A DNA stretch of 64,000 bases from Halisarca cf. caerulea. Lineage: Eukaryota; Porifera; Demospongiae; Chondrillida; Halisarcidae. The position numbers and the translations under genes are program-made. The notes under the pieces were generated by a model. It was not told where the DNA came from and searched no databases. It worked only from the letters and a program-made list of their open reading frames with translations. Shown here piece by piece: positions 1 to 9,790 of this stretch; the first letter of the stretch is position 1, and each line of letters opens with the position of its first letter. The stretch lies in the NCBI GenBank assembly GCA_963170055.1, contig CAUJGJ010000242.1, forward strand, positions 7,120,859 to 7,184,858, written 5' to 3'.

Positions 1-252
1 TTCCTTGTTTGCCACTACAATCAGTTTGTCAATTGCAACTATTTCAGCATGTCGTGATGCATTCATGGATTCGTTTACTTCATTTCTCCCGGCTGCAAGA
101 ACTGTTGAACCTCGAAAAATAACACATGCAACTGGTACTTCTTCACATAACAGAGCATCCTTCGCTAAATCAAACGCTTTATCTAAGATGCAATCTGGCA
201 GTTCCGTATGGGGAGAAAGGGGAGAAACCTCATCATTAATACACACTGCCAT
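1..252 (-). CDS. ADAT2: tRNA-specific adenosine deaminase subunit 2, 5' exon (partial)
   Basis: The minus strand reads without a stop for 84 codons from an ATG at 252-250 to the window edge, so the gene continues off the left side. Residues 25-77 match the ADAT2 cytidine/adenosine-deaminase fold: an AFDLAKDAL helix, an EVPVACVIF strand, the AAGRNEVN turn and an ASRHAEIVAID segment with the HAE signature (H68, E70) that binds zinc and shuttles the proton. The second zinc half-site (PCxxC) must lie outside the window. In animals ADAT2 pairs with ADAT3 and deaminates A34 to inosine at the tRNA wobble position. The start is the first ATG of the open frame; the first 20 or so residues are not conserved, so a different start or an upstream exon is possible. 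It reads away from the transposon at 568-5863. Family recognition is firm from motif order; only about half the protein is visible. Confidence 0.93.
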   Translation of the reverse strand, partial: MAVCINDEVSPLSPHTELPDCILDKAFDLAKDALLCEEVPVACVIFRGSTVLAAGRNEVNESMNASRHAEIVAIDKLIVVANKE

Positions 253-567
253 AATATGATGAGCTCGTTGCACCAAACTCACTGTCAAATGTTGAAGTAC
301 AACGAAATTAAATCTTAAAACTATGGACACACGCACAAACTACAACAAAGCAGACAACTGAAGTTTGGTTCTATCCTCCAGGTGTCAGTCCTTTCGGGAA
401 CCTCAACTGATCCGCCGCCATTTTTGTAATGAGAGCCCCTAAACTCGCCCCTAAACCATAGAATCTGATATTATAGAACGGTTTACCCGTAGAATTGAGG
501 GTCTATGGTTTACCCTAGTCCGGGGAGTTGTGACCCACGTTTGTACGTTACCCATGCCTAAACCATA
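253..567. other. Upstream region of the ADAT2 gene
   Basis: No coding sequence is recognised. The stretch lies directly upstream of the ADAT2 start and should hold its promoter and 5' leader. I see no TATA box placed to decide a start. Short words repeat in both orientations (CTAAACCATAGA at about 450 and CTATGGTTTAC at about 510), forming a weak inverted repeat. The right boundary is the TA that precedes the CACTGG end of the transposon. Confidence 0.4.
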
Positions 568-1170
568 CACTGGAAAAATGATTTCTAAATTCTAGAGATG
601 AAAATCTAAAGTTAAGTACTTTTTTGCTATAAACAAGACTATTCACTCATATTTAGTAGATATATTTACTAAATGTTAGAGCACATACATTTAGCTATCA
701 ATATTCTAAAAATTAGCCTATATCGAAACTAGAATAAAGGAAACAGTCTAGTTTGTAGTCTGTACTTTACTATAAAATAGATGCTTACCTAGAACATAGG
801 AATTTGCTACTAAACAATAGAATGCATGTTTATTATTGAAAGAAGTACTAATTGTAAGTGAATAAAGATTAAACTATTTTCTGAAGTTTAGTACACAGTA
901 GCTAAAATGTAAAAGCATGCTTATTATTTAGCCATCGCATCCTATAGTCCCTTCCAAAAATTAGAAGTGTAGCTAGAAATTGGATAATCAATTTAAAGTA
1001 TATATAAGTTAGAAACAGATCCCTACTGCTAAAAATGAAATACATTAACCCTTATAGTGCAGAATCAACTTACCCTGGTCATGCATGCATGTATAATAAT
1101 AATTACTAATAATTAATATATTAAAATACTATTCATGACAGGCAAATTGGATGTTAAAATTATATAAAAA

Positions 1171-2880
1171 CTATAAGTATCCACTTAAATCATATTTGGA
1201 TTTGATGTACAATAAATTATTATCACTCAGTTTGACAGCATTGAACAGGTAGTGACACTTGAGTGACAATGGAAATAAACATGTAACTTGCTCTTGTTCA
1301 GCAATAGCATATGCTCCAAAATGTGGATCAAATGATGAAGTTCTAGCAACACTACACACAAAAACAATGTTTTTTTCATCGTAGTCAAGAGAAACAATGT
1401 CTTTCAAGTGCCCAAATACTGGCAAGTCAGAATCAGACCCCAACAAAACCCAACACTTGTTGGCACGATACACAGTCCCACAAACAGTCACAGAGGAGTA
1501 CCTTCAATTTAATAAGTAAAAAGTATATAGTGACATGTGGCATGCACGCTTCTAACATTGCACATAATAATATTATATTGAATCAGAGTCTGCATGCATG
1601 ATGTATAACGAACACACTTGTATACTGTATCTGATGAGTTTGGTTCCCTTCCTTGAATAGAGTCCAGCAGAGAACACAGCTCTGACATAAAAGACACATC
1701 TTTTAGTTGAATTTTGTGTACTAAAATGAAATTATTGCAGTTATATTCATCATTTGGCAATTAATACATGTAAGATTATATGTACAAATTAACAACTTGT
1801 GAAGGTGGAATGATTATTAAATATTGGCATTGTTTTGCAACTATATACATACCTATGCCTCCCTTCAATGTCAGTTTTGCAAACGTTCCACTGTGATGTA
1901 TGTCAAAAGCTTGTCGACGTTGGTGGCTTTCAGTCAATGTCTTATAGATATTCTTGAAACTTGTCCGTTTACAAATGTTCTTGAAATCCCGATGTTTAGA
2001 TTCGAATCGTATACACGACACTCTACTTAGTGGCCCAAATCTATAGAAAGAGCATGTATATTGAAAGTATTATGCATGCTACATGTTATCATGGGGTCAT
2101 TACATGCTTACCTCTTCATAAGAGATGGGCAATGAAGTAAATAATGAAATTTTGGGGTTAGCGGTTTATGTGGATACAAACGAACCATCTCAGATAAGTA
2201 CTCTGCAATTAATATCCTGAGATAGGCAGGTTACTCAACTGGCAATGCATCTGCACACAAAATTGCAGATATCTCCTGAAGAAGCATAAAGCACTGATAA
2301 TGCTCATCACCCCTAGGAATTCTATCTCCAATCAAAAGAGGAATAAGGTTGAACAGTTGCCACATTCCATGTGCTGAAAAGAGATGCATACAAGCAAGAG
2401 TTCCGTAACTGTTACATTTATATAGTAATCATGATCAACACCCCAACCACATACATACATGCACATATCAATGCATACATGCAATACTTGATAGCAGTAC
2501 ACAAATAATTACCAGTTTGACTTATATTGCCAGCCACGTAGTATACTTTGGTAGGTTTGTCTTCAAAGTATGCATGTGAGAAGCTGTTGAGTTTGTCATT
2601 AAACTCTTGCAGACTTATGACCTAAATCATTGCATGAAAAGCCAGATCAAACAATGTCATCATGAATGCACATAAGGCACACCTGTGTGAATATATGCAA
2701 AAATAATACACACCAATATCCAATTAATATGCACGCACCCCGAGAGTATCGATGGCATGATGCAATATCAGATCAACATGTACAGGGAATAATCCTTCGA
2801 AGAGCAAGTGCATTATATCTTGGGGGAGTTGTTGAGTGACATCAAAAGTTGACAAGTTGCATAAAGTACTTCTGAGTCCT
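1171..2880 (-). pseudogene. Transposase-like multi-exon gene with one in-frame stop
   Basis: Six exons join with consistent phase: about 2880-2739, 2621-2513, 2373-2112, 2040-1853, 1720-1618 and 1501-1171 (stop). In order the protein carries FDVTQQLPQDIMHLLFEG, a LIPLLIGD block, an LTPKFHYLLHCPSLMKR block split by an intron, FGPLSRVSCIRFESKHR, FKNIYKTLTESHQ, and a C-terminal module with LPVFGHLKDI and HFGAYAI. The D-x-MH-x3-EG, PKxH and RFExKHxxFK series recurs in large, mostly unannotated protein families of cnidarians, sponges and fish, and the DxMH-LLEG block resembles CACTA-type transposases. Exon 3 contains an in-frame TAA (2231-2233) between LPVE and PAYLRILIAEY, with the family pattern continuing on both sides, so this copy is probably inactive unless the base is an assembly error. 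The 5' part upstream of about 2880 is not resolved. Its function as transposase is inferred. Confidence 0.7.
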
Positions 2881-3553
2881 CTTTAGCCGCTACCTGACCA
2901 AGATGGAATGTACTGCAGTCAAGGACTTTTCTTCCTTTGAACTCTGCGAATATTTAGTTAAGCAAGGACTGTTATGCAAATCTGATGCAGATCTGCATCA
3001 GAATACTTCGAAGTATTAGAAAGTAAGAAATATTGTGTTTTTGTTATTAGCCAGTTCCCAATTAGATTATTGAAGTTCACTGCCGCCATTTATGAATGCC
3101 AACTTTGTCACCAAGCACCATAGACTTTAGAACTTGTGATCACTGGTAGTCACCTGGTTTATGGTAAAGCGAAATAAATCGGAACAGTAGGGCAATTCCA
3201 AACTATAGCAGTGCGTGTCGACTGCCACTGAGGAACTTATATACCAGACTTATTTTAGGTCAGAGTTCTCTGTTGGAATTGGCGATTTCACCAGTGGTCA
3301 CTATATGCATGGCTATACAGCATAGCTGTAATAGAAGTAAAGATCTTCAATGTTCTGTTTATACATCTTAGCTAAGTGTTAATTCTTTAGTTTTCCCCAC
3401 CCCACAAATTTACCTTTAAGTTAATATATCCTCAATTGACTATAATAGGATCAAACCTAATACATGTAGACAGGTCTTAGGGATTGCTAATAGTTTGAAT
3501 TCTAAGGAATTCAGCAAATCTCACCTGCAAGTGATGATCTCACTTATTTGCAG

Positions 3554-5507
3554 AAAAGAGCATAGATGGAGAGCTATTCTGTCAGCTAAGCCGCGAGGAC
3601 TTGGCCATTCTTCTCCCACGTGATGATCAATTTATCCTTGGAGTTAAACTTTATAAACTTATTCAGTCATTTCGGTCACCCTCAGCTTCTCTAGATTGGA
3701 ATTATACAACTGGAAGTGTCACTGCTACATCATCCTGCTCATCTGATGCCCTCTCAAAGACAACTGTGACACATACTAGCACACCTGTGCATGCAAAGTC
3801 AAGTACAATTGTCTTAGACTCGAGATCTAGCCATAGCTCTTCTGAATTTGGCCCACGAAAAAGAAGCAAAGATCAAGCAGGATTGGATGATTTTACTCTA
3901 CCTGAATTCTCTCCTGATATCCAACATGCAATCAAAGAGGATTCCTTTCTGACAGCTGCAAAAAGAAACAAACTGATCCGGGAAACTTGTCGTGCTTATA
4001 AAGGATATTGCAGGCACCTTGGGAGACAAGCAACTGCAGAAGATAAACGGATTTTGAGCAAGCGATTGTATGAATTGGCCCCAAAGAGCCTTGGTGACCC
4101 ACCAAACATTGGAGTTAAAGGAGTGCCAAATGTAATTTTTGTGTTATTTATATTAGTTTAAGTGGGTTTACATGTCTATCTTGTTTCTTATAGGCAAGCC
4201 TTTGCAAAAAATCATGAAATGGTTTCAAAACAATGACCATCAAGATCGAGTCTTTGAAGGAAAAGTGAAGAAACGTGGCGGTACTCAATCACATGAACAA
4301 CCTGAGCATGAAGTGGAACACTTGGATTTAGAAACTGAGGCAGAACATCTGAAAGAGCTCCGAAAAGAACTCCAAAAACAAAAACGTCATTGGGATATTG
4401 ACAAGGTGACACGACTCCTGTGCCTTACCCACAGGGTGTGACTGCAAAATGAAACAAGCCCAAGCAGCAACAGTAGAATTGGGGATACCCTTAAAGAATT
4501 CCCTTGTTTCACAGAAGGAGTCTATGTAAGTGTACATTTTTAATTAATTTGTCCACTTATGTATACCTTTTATCTCCAAATATAATAATTGTATTTACTC
4601 TGACTGTATTGATATCTTCAATCATTGTGTTGTATATAATGCTTAGATCATACAAGAATTGTTCCATTTATGTGGTGGAAAGTATGATGATGTTCACGAA
4701 GTTTTTTCACAAGTCATGTCAATCCGTACAAAGTGGATACAATCTTTGGTTCCTGCAATGTACAAATTATTTAATGAACAGAAGGTGCTGGATGACACAG
4801 AAGATGCAGGTGAATTGTCCTGTCAATTTCAAAGGAAATATATAGCATGCAGCTATATAAATTTTAATGGATTTATGTATTTTTGCACATAGCCCATGAG
4901 GTGCAATGCCTGAAGGGTTTACTCCGCAAGCTAAAGCCTAAGAACTGCAAATTGACGGTGGATGAAAGACTATCAAGAATTGTTTGCATTGCAAAGGTAT
5001 GCTTGAAAACATGTATGTACATTTAAAAATGACATTGTTATCATGCACAAATGTAATTTTAAATTATTAATTTTGCATCAGGATATTGGGTCTGGAAGTC
5101 AAATGAAGAAAGGAATAACTGACCCATACATTATGATCACAGGCTCATTTACGAACTGTGAAGACTGTGCTTTAATCTGCAATCGGAAAATTGTATTCAA
5201 ATTACGTGCAGGATACACATTCCTCAACATGATTCTCACATTGATTGCTTTCTGTCATCTCTTTGTGATTGAGTACCAGGCAGATGTCAAAGAAACAATG
5301 GAGTTTTTGCAAGAAAAATTGCTGGGAATTGTGGAGAGACGGAGTCACAGCACTGCCTACATGAACCTGTTTCGATCAGTCACCTGCCTGCAGGAAAAGA
5401 TAGAGGTTACTGAGGACAAGGATTGTGATGGTGACCATGATGATAATGACAGTGATGCAACTGTTGATTTTTGTGATTTAGAAACACAGCTGTCTGTGCA
5501 TTGGTAA
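3554..5507 (+). CDS. SAM-domain protein (SAMD3-like, uncharacterised), multi-exon, 5' incomplete
   Basis: Exons 3554-4131, 4199-4419, 4465-4525, 4647-4809, 4893-4996 and 5082-5507 join in phase to about 516 residues. The N-terminus (KSIDGELFCQLSREDLAILL followed by LGVKLYKLIQ) is the C-terminal half of a SAM domain; its first half needs an upstream exon I could not place. A Ser/Thr-rich linker with a basic PRKRSKD cluster follows, then an AAKRNKLIRETCRAY helix typical of SAMD3-like proteins of aquatic invertebrates and fish, a charged segment (HLKELRKELQKQKRHW, probably coiled coil), and a C-terminal block around DPYIMITGSF and an acidic tail. The third junction is the weak point: an in-frame TGA at 4439-4441 is removed only if a 45-nt intron with an unusual GTGCCT donor at 4420 is used. 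SAM domains mediate protein-protein or RNA contacts. The gene diverges from the transposase-like gene inside the same TIRs. Confidence 0.72.
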
Positions 5508-5902
5508 TCCTTAATTGGACAAGTTGTGTAACATGCGGTTGACGTACTTTTTGAGTTTTGTATAGGGTTAGTACTTGTGTCTATTTACTAGTTCAGTATA
5601 CTATTGTGTACTAAATTGTGTTTAATAATTATTTAGCCCAAATTACCTTAAACTTTAGACATGTGACACTAAAAGTATAGTTCTGTAGTCTAGTTTGATT
5701 CTAAATATTAGTTAGTACATTACCTTAAAATATAGTTGCTGCAGCACTATTTTTTAGAATGCAAACTGATTTTTAGCTTTTTGTTGGCTTGTCACAGCAA
5801 GTACTTAGTTTTCTAATTATTAGTGCTTTTTTCATCTTAAAATTAGAAAACTTTTTTCCAGTGTAGATATTCTATAAGTCCTTACTCCATACGTAGGCTA
5901 GT

Positions 5903-6040
5903 ATGGCTCAACGTAATATTAAAGAAGGTGAAGTATCAGCTAGTGTAATTTCGAAACCAGACCCTCGAGATCTTCTCGCGTAAGGTTTCCGGTGTAGGGG
6001 TCTAGTTCCGAGACTATAGCTGGCTAGTGAGGGTCTGCCT
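5903..6040 (+). other. Candidate short first exon and small inverted repeat
   Basis: An ATG at 5903 opens 26 codons (MAQRNIKEGEVSASVISKPD and six more) with a possible donor CGC|GTAAGG at about 5981. No matching downstream exon was found, so this is only a candidate. Overlapping it, CAGACCCTC (5958-5966) is mirrored by GAGGGTCTG (6029-6037), the same words that form the termini-proximal stem of the 69-bp MITE at 7174-7242, so a decayed MITE copy is the other reading. Confidence 0.25.
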
Positions 6041-6158
6041 GCCGGATCTACTCCATTGGGAAGGACATTCTGTATTACTATGGTGTAGCTGGACACTAAC
6101 GAAGAAAGAGACATAGTCTGGCTCCATGTGGTTGTCTGGATGACTGCCCATAGATGCT

Positions 6159-6160
6159 AG

Positions 6161-6218
<58 letters not shown>

Positions 6219-6238
6219 ATATATATATGTATGTATAT

Positions 6239-6288
<50 letters not shown>

Positions 6289-6304
6289 GGATGGATAGAT
6301 AGAT
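6159..6304. repeat. (ATCT)n then (TAGA)n self-complementary microsatellite
   Basis: About 60 bases of ATCT repeats are followed by a short TA/TG core and about 65 bases of TAGA repeats, so the two halves are reverse complements and could form a long hairpin. It sits directly before a LINE 3' fragment. Confidence 0.95.
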
Positions 6305-6307
6305 ATG

Positions 6308-7023
6308 AGAACCGCATCATAAAGAAAGTAGCTTTGGATGCTCTATCAGGGAATGGAGGCAGTTGGATTAGAAAGCTATAGGGTTGTTTCATAGCATTTG
6401 GATGGAATAACCCTCTGGTTAATTGCCAAGACTTGAGGAGTTGCAATGGCTCACAGTTAAAAGGGATGCTACGAAATTTTGCTGAGAGGAATATAATGTC
6501 CGAATGGCTCCAAGAGATGGCAACTAAACCCAAGCTGAGTCTGCTTAATACGATCTTTAATCTTGACCTAACCCAGAGATGCTGGAGAGTGCAGGATAGG
6601 GTCACTCGCTCTATGCTCATGAAACTGAGAGGTGGCACTGCTCACTTCCAAGTGGAGACAGGCAGGTGGCAGGGAGTAGCACGAGAAGATCGGGTTTGCC
6701 AGGAGTGTGCTAATGGCATGATTGAGGATGTATACCACTGGTTGTTGAGCTGCCCTGTATGGTCTAACCAATGTTATCCCATTATTGCACGTGCTCGTAA
6801 ACTGAACAGTGATTTTGATGACTTGAGCACAGATGTAAAAGTTCCTGTGATTTTGGACCTAGCTTGCAGAGATCACAAGATTACCAAACTCTTACGTGTA
6901 ATGTGGTGTGCCCGATTCAGTTGATTTAACTTAATTATGGTTCTATTTTATCTTTGTGCCTCATTGGGTATCTCACTACCCTAATGTCTGATGTACATGT
7001 GTGCACATTAATGATTGATTGAT

Positions 7024-7025
<2 letters not shown>
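6308..7025 (+). mobile_element. 3' end of a non-LTR retrotransposon (LINE)
   Basis: A plus-strand frame from about 6308, with a stop near 6380 and open from 6433 to 6924, carries the C-terminal end of a LINE polyprotein: a helix with RVTRSMLMKLRGGTAHF, then VETGRWQGVAREDRVCQECA and IEDVYHWLLSCPVW, which form the usual CxxC...HxxxxC knuckle. After the stop comes a 3' tail with GTGCCTCATTGGGTAT that ends in GATTGATTGATT repeats. A second copy of the tail is at 7985-8077, showing a family with GATT-type 3' microsatellites. The 5' part (reverse transcriptase and endonuclease) is missing, as expected from 5' truncation. Confidence 0.82.

Positions 7026-7075
<50 letters not shown>
7026..7075. repeat. 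(TA)n tract
   Basis: About 50 bases of alternating TA extend the GATT tail of the preceding LINE end. It may have expanded from the retrotransposon's own 3' microsatellite. Confidence 0.95.
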
Positions 7076-7079
<4 letters not shown>

Positions 7080-7173
7080 AATATGCATACAAATTATAAG
7101 AAAGGGAAAAAAAACATGCAACAAATGGGGCCCTATTGGCCCTATTGTATATAATAAAGTTACTCCATGCAAG

Positions 7174-7242
7174 TAGTCTCGTGGACCAGACCCTACTTGC
7201 CCCCACGCCGTGTCGGCGAGTAGGGTCTGGTCCACAAGACTA
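7174..7242. mobile_element. 69-bp MITE with TAGTCTYG termini and 9-bp TSD
   Basis: A near-perfect hairpin starts TAGTCTCGTGGACCAGACCC and ends, on the complement, TAGTCTTGTGGACCAGACCC. It is flanked by a perfect 9-bp direct repeat CCATGCAAG (7165-7173 and 7243-7251). Nine-base duplications point to Mutator-like transposases. The element at 63650-63735 has the same terminal octamer and also a 9-bp duplication. Confidence 0.88.
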
Positions 7243-7689
7243 CCATGCAAGTGTTAACAATAGCTATGCAGTTGAACTTCTGAACAGTTACGATGATATG
7301 TTGACACAACTATAGGACAAAGGGTCACCAGTGGCCCCTTTGGTATATACATTATATATATATATATTATATATATGTTATAGTTATCACCCAAGGAGGA
7401 GGACATTATAGTTAGCTGTAACAGATACGAAGATAGAGACCCAGGCAAAGCCGAGGTCGAGTAATCTATTACTGCTGATGTATGAGTAAATTGGGTGATA
7501 ACTATTTTGTCTTCCATTCCCCTGTGTACTGTGCATACATAATTGTATTCATGAGGTTGTTTCTACTTCAGAAGTAGTGTGAAGTATTAATTAATTAGTC
7601 TGGAAGCCACCACAGGGATGATATCCATTCCCAGGGGCTGATAGCCAGAATATCACCCAGGGAATCACCCAATTACCATGGCAATGTAA

Positions 7690-7691
<2 letters not shown>

Positions 7692-7771
<80 letters not shown>
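7692..7771. repeat. (TA)n tract
   Basis: About 80 bases of TA dinucleotides with one interruption near 7740. The surrounding 7250-7980 region shows no gene. Confidence 0.95.
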
Positions 7772-7772
<1 letters not shown>

Positions 7773-7984
7773 ATGATGACCTGCATGCCCTGTGTGGAGA
7801 AATCAGCACTGACCTTTGATTGAACGTATAGGAGAGCTAATTGATGATTTTGAGGCGATGGAGTTTGAATCAAAGACTGCTTCGATTCTAGACCATGCAT
7901 GCAAAGATTTATAGACTGCCAAACTATTGTATGTCATTTGGTGTGAATGATTTTGAGGGATCATGATGAACAGCAAACTAGCGT

Positions 7985-8077
7985 AACATGGCCTTCTTAT
8001 TTCTGTGCCTCATTGGGTATATTCTGTACCCTAGTGTTTGCACATGTGTGCACGTTAAATATTGATTGATTGATTGA
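7985..8077 (+). mobile_element. Solo LINE 3' tail, same family as 6308-7025
   Basis: CTGTGCCTCATTGGGTATAT, a TACCCTAGTG word, CACATGTGTGCACGTTAA and a GATTGATTGATTGATA end match the tail after the LINE stop at 6924. Only the 3' untranslated part is present. Confidence 0.8.
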
Positions 8078-8329
8078 TATATAATACAGTCTGTCTTATA
8101 TACAAGATATATATTTGTGCATATGGTGGGGTCCGTATGCATAGGTACTTTAGGAGAAACCTCATCATTACTAATCACAAGTAATAATAAGATACAAAAT
8201 AGCCAGATAAGAGTTACTACTTACTAAACCTAAAACTACTCTCTACTTATGATTCTCTTATCTAGCCAGCCTCGGACACAGGTTTAAATAGGAGTCCATA
8301 GACAGCCAGGGGCTGTGTTGGGGTGTTCC

Positions 8330-8560
8330 TTAGAGCCTGGCAAGGCAGATGGGTGGCAGTGACCGCTGGTCTAGGACACTGGGGTTGAAGTACAAATACT
8401 TCCCAGGCAAGGCCGGAGTTCGAACAAGCAGCATTTCGTTTGCAAACTGATCAATCAGTATGGTGGTAGCAGTGCTAATTCGCGTAGGGGTTCCCAAAAT
8501 TGTTACCACCATCCTCCTCGATTCTCCTTGGTCAAAGTGCTGCTTCAACTCCTGGTCACT
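8330..8560 (-). mobile_element. Possible LINE endonuclease fragment
   Basis: The minus strand encodes LGTPTRISTATTILIDQFAN, which resembles the PTRIT..S.TLIDhI block of APE-type LINE endonucleases. The flanking residues are not recognisable and the match is one short block, so this is tentative. It abuts the plus-strand fragment that begins near 8663. Confidence 0.35.
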
Positions 8561-8662
8561 CTTCTTGTCTTCCTTGTCATTTTTGTGGTTGTCTTTATCA
8601 TCATAATTCTTCATCCTTTTACTCATTACCACGTGGTGGTAGCCATTTTCATCACGTGAGTG

Positions 8663-9440
8663 TAGTGTTTGTGGCAAGTCCTTTTCTGTGGAACACGCAC
8701 TGAGTTGCAACTGTGGTGGATTCCCTATCAAGAGACATAATGAAATCAGGGATCTCACTGCGGAATTATTGGATGAAGTTTGCATTGGTGTGGGTATCGA
8801 ACCAGCACTCCAACCACTCTCAAACGAGCATCTACGGTTAAAATCTTCTAATCGTGAAGATGGTGCCAGGCTTGATGTTGTAGCAGTTGACTTCTGGGGC
8901 ACAAGGCAACGTGCATTTTTTGACGTAAGGGTTTTTAACCCATTCGCACCAAGTCTTGTCAACACTCCAGTTGCCTCACTCTACCGCCAGAAAGAGCAAG
9001 AGAAACGTAGAGCGTACGACGAACGGGTGAGGGAAGTGGAGCATGGGTCTTTTGCTCCCCTTGTTTTCTCCACATCAGGTGGAATGGGATCGGCTGCTGA
9101 AGTGGTCTACAAGAGGATTGCATCCATGATAGCAACAAAACAGAAGAAGCACTATTCCACGACCATCAACTACATCCGGTGCAAATTGACATTCTCTCTG
9201 CTCAGATCTGCCATCATGTGCCTCCGGGGACATCGCAGCATCTTCCAACGTCCGAATGCCAACATCAACAGCATGGAAGTTGCAACCAGTGAGGGCAGGA
9301 TCAGCACAGATGCGTAATGTTCACGTCATATTAACTCACATATGCATAGAACAACAATGTTGACATAATTGTTAGAATATTATACAGTATGTAACTATGG
9401 TGCCAATGAATTATTATATTTCCTGTGAAAAAAAAAAAAA
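8663..9440 (+). mobile_element. 5'-truncated RLE-type retrotransposon fragment with poly(A)
   Basis: The plus strand is open from 8688 to 9317 and encodes the last ~200 residues of a retrotransposon protein: CNCGGFPIKRHNEIRDLTAE, DGARLDVVAVDFWG, FFDVRVFNPFAPS and YDERVREVEHG. These match the C-terminal zinc knuckle and endonuclease-like domain of the intact element at 9911-13060, at clearly lower similarity, so it is a sister family. The open frame is virtually identical to the minus-strand copy at 17257-17890, and the copies share their 3' UTR up to the TATATTTC word. This copy then ends in CTGTG plus 13 A (9428-9440). The sharp loss of similarity at 8663 marks 5' truncation. Confidence 0.85.
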
Positions 9441-9776
9441 TTATTACCGAGCGGTTTAGTGATGGCTCAAGTACGGGGAGTCCGGCGGCAGCCCGCCTAC
9501 GCAGGGGCCGCACCTAAAATGCTGGATTTAGGCCACCCTTCATTTTCTTCTCCGGCCGACTGCTCCTCGGCCGAGAGACTAGCAGGCACGAGGCACCAAC
9601 GCCAACGCCGGGGTGCAAGCGTTCTGCGTCCTAAAGCGAGAAAAGCCGAATGATCTAGACCGCCATACGCGCAGGAGGGATCCAAAGTCGTGGCAATTCG
9701 ACCGTATCGGCGCGCATTGGAACGCCCCATGCACTTCAAAACCTACGTAAAAGAAACGAAATGTAAAGCCCGTCAA
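9441..9776. other. CpG-rich block, left part, split by the retrotransposon
   Basis: This stretch is far richer in G, C and CpG than the window. It continues, after the insertion is removed, into 13200-13440. The minus strand is open for 80 codons (9739-9497, starting MKCMGRSNARRYGRIATTLD) behind a plausible acceptor TTTACGTAG at about 9745. A possible first exon lies across the insertion (minus strand near 13275, MAGKMVTLPEG with a GTAAAT donor), so an interrupted or intron-invaded gene is conceivable. No family is recognised. The first 19 bases recur at 13710-13728. Confidence 0.35.
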
Positions 9777-9790
9777 CTCTATCGAAGCAG

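Larger units (their letters stand above)
568..5863. mobile_element. Probable complete CMC-type (CACTA/Mirage/Chapaev) DNA transposon with two divergent genes
   Basis: The left end reads CACTGGAAAAATGATTTCTA and the right end, on the opposite strand, reads CACTGGAAAAAAGTTTTCTA. The 11-base CACTGGAAAAA is identical and similarity decays inward. Both ends are flanked by TA (566-567 and 5864-5865), consistent with a 2-bp target duplication. Sub-terminal DNA on both sides is AT-rich and shares words such as GTCTAGTTTG (near 750 and 5683), recalling sub-terminal repeats of CACTA elements. Inside lie a minus-strand transposase-like gene (1171-2880) and a plus-strand SAM-domain gene (3554-5507), transcribed apart from a shared central region. 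CACTG/CACTA ends with 2-3 bp duplications are a known CMC hallmark. That these two genes belong to the element is inferred from position. An alternative is that the short TIR is chance and both are host genes. Confidence 0.72.

Noticed and set aside
8330..8965. Minus-strand 211-codon gene
   Set aside because: Half of it is antisense to the retrotransposon fragment. Only a short endonuclease-like block at its end is suggestive, and that is listed as tentative.
8688..9317. Stand-alone host gene of 209 codons
   Set aside because: It is the C-terminal end of a retrotransposon protein, duplicated at 17257-17890, with a poly(A) tail and 5' truncation.
9441..9776. rRNA or snRNA gene fragment
   Set aside because: The GC-rich block looked rDNA-like, but no segment matches 18S, 28S, 5.8S, 5S or U-snRNA sequence that I recognise.
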